Shown here: piece by piece, positions 60,102-64,000 of the stretch
Numbering within the stretch: position 1 is the first letter of the stretch
Layout: every line of letters starts with the position of its first letter
Assembly: GCF_001293735.1 (NCBI RefSeq)
Contig: NZ_BCAH01000005.1
Location: 1-64,000 of the forward strand
Direction: 5' to 3'
DNA length: 64,000 bases
DNA from: Limosilactobacillus gorillae
GTDB lineage: Bacteria > Bacillota > Bacilli > Lactobacillales > Lactobacillaceae
The notes under the pieces: generated by a model
The model's database searches: none
What the model was told of the DNA's origin: nothing
Seen by the model: only the letters and a program-made list of their open reading frames with translations
Position numbers and translations under genes: made by a program

Positions 60102-60356
60102 AAAAGAATCCTCCATCTCTAGTCTCATTAAAAGGTTGTTCTCATCATTTTATCACAATTTGTGCTTTTCTTTCGGTTTTTCCGTAAAAATGATGCTAAA
60201 TGATTTTTAGAATCCCGCGCCATGAGGGCGTTTTAACGAAAGTTGATTATATTTCCAACCGCCAAAACCGAACTTTCCTGGAATTTTCTTTAACTTTTTG
60301 AAAGAAGTTGTATGATAAAACATGATTGAATTGTCAGGAAAGGAACTACCGCCATA

Positions 60357-61025
60357 ATGACCCCTACCCGTGCCAACACCATCCCCGGACGTTTTTTCTT
60401 CTTATTTGTCTCAATTTTTTTGAATGCCTTTTGCAACGCCCTAACCGTTTCGACCAACATGGGTTCTGCAATCTGGACGGCCTCGGCTGTTAATCTCAGC
60501 CACTGGGCCCACCTGTCTTTGGGCAACACCCTCTTTTTGGAGGGGGTTGTCGTCGCCGTTACTAACCTCTTCTTACTGGGACGCTTTGATTACTTCCGCT
60601 TAATTCGCAATCTCTTGTACATTACCCCCTTCTCCTATTTACTAGCCGGCTTTGAATCCTTCTTCATTACACTGGGCGTCGGCAATTTCCCCCTCATCTG
60701 GCGGTTAATTTTAGACGTAACTGGGTTATTCGGGGTCGCGATTGCGGTCTCCATTTATCAACGTGCCAACCTAATCATGCACCCCAACGATGATCTCCCC
60801 TACATCCTCCGTTTTCGTTTCATGCATGGATCACCGGTCTGGTCACAGTGGGCATCTAACGTTCCACCCTTATTGATCGTCTTGTTCGCTTGGTTGTTTA
60901 CTGGTCAGCTGTTTGCCTTTAACTTCGGGACCTTTTACAACATCGCCACCCAAGGTTACTTTATTGGCTGGGCCGATCGCCACGTTTTTGCCATCCTCCA
61001 TCACCACCTGGAATTCAAAAATTAG
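60357..61025 (+). CDS. YczE/YitT-like membrane protein
   Basis: 222 residues, about five helices. NAFCNALTVSTNMGSAIWTA near residue 22 is typical of the YczE-like family of integral membrane proteins of unknown function. Ribosome binding site is modest (AGGAAAGGAA, spacing about 12). Monocistronic. Confidence 0.8.
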   Translation: MTPTRANTIPGRFFFLFVSIFLNAFCNALTVSTNMGSAIWTASAVNLSHWAHLSLGNTLFLEGVVVAVTNLFLLGRFDYFRLIRNLLYITPFSYLLAGFESFFITLGVGNFPLIWRLILDVTGLFGVAIAVSIYQRANLIMHPNDDLPYILRFRFMHGSPVWSQWASNVPPLLIVLFAWLFTGQLFAFNFGTFYNIATQGYFIGWADRHVFAILHHHLEFKN

Positions 61026-61125
61026 TTAACCCGTTTATCAGGTAAGACCGCGACTAAACTTAGTTGCGGTTTTTATTGTGTACGTTTTCACTAGTAAATA
61101 AAGGTAAATTTTTTAGTAAAAGTTA

Positions 61126-61154
61126 TTGAAAGTTAAGATGAAAGCGGTTACTAT
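61126..61154 (+). promoter_or_regulatory. Promoter and cre site of the LacS-type permease gene
   Basis: TTGAAA (61126-61131), 17-nt spacer, TACTAT (61149-61154). TGAAAGCGGTTACT (61139-61152) fully matches the cre consensus and sits between the -35 and -10, so CcpA would repress. Confidence 0.85.
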
Positions 61155-61205
61155 TGTATCCGTAAGCAATTATATATTTATCTGTTTGAGGAGGAAATGT
61201 TAGTC

Positions 61206-63149
61206 ATGGATGCGCAAAATTCTAAGGCGAGAACATTAAACTCCCGGATTGCATATTCCTTTGGGGCCTTCGGGCATGATATGTTCTACGGGATGCTTTC
61301 GACCTACTTCATGATGTTTGTTACCGGTCACTTGTTTAACAGCAATGCCGGTGGTGAAGCTGCCCGGATGGTTTCCTTTATTACCATAACCATCATGGTG
61401 TTGCGGATTGCCGAATTGATAATCGACCCATTCATCGGGAATATCATCGATAAGACCGACACCAGGTGGGGCCACTTCAAGCCATGGGTTGTCGGCGGGG
61501 GGATCATCTCCGCCGTTGCCATCGCTCTTCTATTCACTGACTTAGGTGGATTAACTTACAAAAGCCCGATGCTGTACCTGTTCTTGTTCGCAGTCCTTTA
61601 CATCGTAATGGATATCTTCTACTCCTTCAACGACGTAGCCTTCTGGTCCATGATTCCTGCCATCTCCTTTGATACAGCGGAACGTGAAAAGACGGCCACC
61701 TTCGCCCGGGTTGGTTCCACATTAGGGGGGCAATTAGTTGGGGTCGTTGTTATGCCCCTCGTCCTCTTCTTCTCCATCTCTTCTAACGGTGGTAACGGGG
61801 ATAGCCGCGGTTGGTTCGGTTTCGCCGCTACGGTGGCCATCATTGCGGCCGTCTCCGCCGTTGGGGTCGGGATCTTCACCCACGAAAAGAAGAACGAGCT
61901 TCGTAACAACACTGAAAACACCACCTTTGGGAAGGTAATGGGGGTTTTGGTTAAGAACGACCAATTAATGGCGATCGCTTTAACCTACGTCCTCTACACC
62001 ACCGGGATTCAAATCATGAATTCCTTCCAACTCTACTACTTTACTTACATCATGGGGAAGGCATCGACTTATACTATCTACGCCTTAATTAACGGGCTGA
62101 TTGGGGTAATTACCGTTTCCCTCTTCCCAGGCTTAGCCAAGAAGTTCAGCCGGCGGCGGGTCTTCTTCTACTCCATTTTAGTAATGATGATCGGGCTGGT
62201 AATCTTCGCCCTGGCCGGTCACTCCTTAACCCTAGTTATTCTCGGTGGAGCCATCTTCATGCTCCCACAACCGCTAATCTTCTTAGTTGTCTTGATGATT
62301 ATCACTGACTCCGTCGAATACGGTCAGTTAAAGCTTGGTCACCGTGATGAAGGGGTCACCCTTTCCGTTCGGCCATTACTTGATAAGTTCGGTGGTGCCG
62401 TTGCCGGTGGGGTTGTCGGGATGACTGCTACGGCTGCCGGGATGATTTCCGGGGCCACAGCTTCACAAATTACTTCCCACGGGACGTCCATCTTCAAACT
62501 AATGATGTTCGCCGTTCCAGCCATTTTAATCCTGCTTGGGACTCTGGTCTTCTCCCGTAAGGTTAAGCTGGACGAAAAGATGCACGCTCAGATCGTCAAC
62601 GAACTGGAAAAGACTTGGCACCAACACCTGAAGGGTGACGACAAGGCCCTCACCGAAATGGCCTCTTCTGAAACCACTACTTCCCTTTCCTTTACGGCGC
62701 CAGTCGACGGGAAGCTCCTACCATTAAGCAGCGTTTCCGCGCCAGCCTTTGCCGATGGTTCAATGGGCGAAGGGATCGCCATCAAGCCAAGTGACGGCCA
62801 AATCTTTGCTCCGGTTTCCGGAACGATTGTCGCCGACTTCCCAAGCACCCACCATGCCTTGGGAATCCGGACTGACAACGACATTCCATTCCTAATCCAC
62901 GTTGGGGTCGACACCGTTGAAATGCACGGGACTGGCTTTGTTTCTTACGTCGAAAAGGGACAACACGTCAATGCTGGTGACAAGCTAATGGAATTCTGGT
63001 CCCCAGCTATCAAGAAAGCGGGCCACGAAGATACCGTCATGATTGCCTTTACTAAGTCCGATAACACACCAAACTACGAGCTTAAGTTCGTTAAGGACAG
63101 TGGCTTAGTTGATCATGGTGACGAAATCATTAAGATCGAAAATAAGTAA
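61206..63149 (+). CDS. LacS-type GPH sugar symporter with fused EIIA domain
   Basis: About 647 residues: GPH permease with 12 helices (1-470), hinge, then an EIIA-Glc-like domain (about 500-650). The phospho-acceptor histidine lies in FLIHVGVDTVEMHG. HPr-dependent phosphorylation of this domain tunes transport of a galactoside. An ATG at 61197 is also possible, but GAGGAGG would be only 2 nt away. It is followed by an alpha-galactosidase gene, so melibiose or raffinose is the likely substrate. Confidence 0.93.
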   Translation: MDAQNSKARTLNSRIAYSFGAFGHDMFYGMLSTYFMMFVTGHLFNSNAGGEAARMVSFITITIMVLRIAELIIDPFIGNIIDKTDTRWGHFKPWVVGGGIISAVAIALLFTDLGGLTYKSPMLYLFLFAVLYIVMDIFYSFNDVAFWSMIPAISFDTAEREKTATFARVGSTLGGQLVGVVVMPLVLFFSISSNGGNGDSRGWFGFAATVAIIAAVSAVGVGIFTHEKKNELRNNTENTTFGKVMGVLVKNDQLMAIALTYVLYTTGIQIMNSFQLYYFTYIMGKASTYTIYALINGLIGVITVSLFPGLAKKFSRRRVFFYSILVMMIGLVIFALAGHSLTLVILGGAIFMLPQPLIFLVVLMIITDSVEYGQLKLGHRDEGVTLSVRPLLDKFGGAVAGGVVGMTATAAGMISGATASQITSHGTSIFKLMMFAVPAILILLGTLVFSRKVKLDEKMHAQIVNELEKTWHQHLKGDDKALTEMASSETTTSLSFTAPVDGKLLPLSSVSAPAFADGSMGEGIAIKPSDGQIFAPVSGTIVADFPSTHHALGIRTDNDIPFLIHVGVDTVEMHGTGFVSYVEKGQHVNAGDKLMEFWSPAIKKAGHEDTVMIAFTKSDNTPNYELKFVKDSGLVDHGDEIIKIENK

Positions 63150-63159
63150 GCCACCTTTA

Positions 63160-63197
63160 AACCGGGGCCGCGACTGTCAGCGTCACGGTCCCTTTTT
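63160..63197 (+). terminator. Hairpin between permease and alpha-galactosidase genes
   Basis: GGGGCCGCGAC, 7-nt loop, GTCACGGTCCC (one mismatch and one G-U), then six T. Inside a probable operon, so it may set the expression ratio. Confidence 0.75.
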
Positions 63198-63218
63198 TAA
63201 AAGAAAGGAAGTATCCTC

Positions 63219-64000
63219 ATGCCAATCTTAGTTAACGATAAAACCAAGCTTTTCCACCTACAGACCAAAAACACTAGCTACATCTTCCAAATTCTTGCCA
63301 ACGGGGCGGCCGGCCAGGTTTATTACGGTGCTAAAATCCCTGCTAAGTCATCCTACTCTAACCTGATGACAATGGAAGAACACGACTGTACCAACACCTT
63401 GACCGAAGTGAACACCGACTTTCAACTAGAACTAGTTAAGCAGGAATTTGCCACCCAGGGTAAGGGAGACTACCGCGAGGCTGCCTACGTGATCCAGTTC
63501 CCAGATGGGTCCCGAACCAGCGAATTTGAATACCAAGGCTATCAAATCGAGGCCGGCAAGAAGCGTTTGGCAGGCTTACCATCCACCTTTGATGACGAGG
63601 GAACCGACGCTACCAGCCTGACGGTTACCTTTAAGGACCGCCTCTATGACCTGACGATGAACCTGCACTACACCGTCTTTAATGACGAAGACGTGATTGT
63701 TCGCTCAGCCAGCTTTGAAAATAAGGGCGACGCCGTTATCATCGACCGGGCTCTGTCAGCACAGCTTGACCTCCCTGATGATAACTACGATCTCCTCCAA
63801 TTCTCCGGTACCTGGGCACGGGAACGCCACCTTTACCGTAATCACCTGCGACCGGGTAGTCAAAGTATTACCAGCCGGCGGGTTAGTTCTAGCCACCAGC
63901 AAAACCCATTCATTATCCTAGCGCGGCCCAACACCGACAATAAGCAGGGCGAGGCCTTTGGCTTTAACCTGGTTTACTCTGGTAGCTTCTTAGATACGGT
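63219..64000 (+). CDS. Alpha-galactosidase (GH36), N-terminal part, cut by window end
   Basis: 260 codons are visible and stay open to the window edge. The start ATG at 63219 has AAAGGAAG upstream. The visible part is the beta-sandwich N-terminal domain of GH36 enzymes (Mel/Aga type): FHLQTKNTSYIFQILANGAAGQVYYG and SGTWARERHLYRN. The catalytic domain lies beyond the window, so no catalytic residues can be checked. Downstream of the LacS-type permease; together they import and hydrolyse alpha-galactosides. Confidence 0.88.
   Translation, partial: MPILVNDKTKLFHLQTKNTSYIFQILANGAAGQVYYGAKIPAKSSYSNLMTMEEHDCTNTLTEVNTDFQLELVKQEFATQGKGDYREAAYVIQFPDGSRTSEFEYQGYQIEAGKKRLAGLPSTFDDEGTDATSLTVTFKDRLYDLTMNLHYTVFNDEDVIVRSASFENKGDAVIIDRALSAQLDLPDDNYDLLQFSGTWARERHLYRNHLRPGSQSITSRRVSSSHQQNPFIILARPNTDNKQGEAFGFNLVYSGSFLDT

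Overview
The window looks like a chromosomal segment of a heterofermentative lactic acid bacterium of the family Lactobacillaceae. Codon use and protein sequences fit best with Limosilactobacillus fermentum or a close relative; this is an inference from gene content and moderately high GC, not a database match. Phosphoketolase, glucose-6-phosphate dehydrogenase and 6-phosphogluconate dehydrogenase are all present. Together they form the oxidative entry and the cleavage step of the phosphoketolase pathway. I saw no rRNA, tRNA, CRISPR array, transposase or phage gene.

Layout. 0-4.7 kb: a quinone-oxidoreductase-like gene whose promoter and start region sit in a 114-bp tandem duplication, a phosphoglycerate-mutase-like phosphatase, and lipoteichoic acid synthase. 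4.7-8.3 kb: a metal-handling group (P1B-type ATPase, free HMA chaperone, ferritin-like protein, FNR-like regulator FLP). It has two FNR boxes placed identically relative to their -10 elements. 8.3-10.5 kb: ferredoxin-NADP reductase and nucleoside hydrolase, divergent. 10.5-13.6 kb: a 32-bp perfect palindrome carrying two inverted DnaA boxes, then a TPP riboswitch and the thiamine/HMP ECF transporter ykoEDC. 13.6-20.3 kb: membrane and housekeeping genes, with a probable small RNA near 18.5 kb.

20.3-29.5 kb: a probable quinate/shikimate module. It holds an OPA-type transporter, type I dehydroquinate dehydratase, a YdiB-like quinate/shikimate dehydrogenase, an FMN/FAD fumarate-reductase-like flavoprotein, a LysR regulator, a TIM-barrel protein with 3-dehydroshikimate-dehydratase-like metal ligands, an SDR and an MFS transporter. 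29.5-40 kb: ptsI without ptsH, a ribose module (rbsK, rbsD, FucP-like permease), a deoxyribose module (SorC-type DeoR, deoC, a mutarotase-like protein, a second ribokinase-family kinase) and an orphan galactitol-type PTS EIIC. Several carbon catabolite (cre) sites cover this region.

40-64 kb: phosphoketolase, a HAD phosphatase with a GntR regulator, a YbaK-type deacylase, C69 dipeptidase, a CorC-type transporter, nrdI, zwf, gnd, UspA, an Lrp regulator preceded by a folded RNA element, PepF, a dicarboxylate/amino-acid symporter, and a cre-controlled LacS-type permease followed by an alpha-galactosidase cut by the window end. Genes are compact, mostly in short operons, and separated by strong and often bidirectional hairpin terminators.
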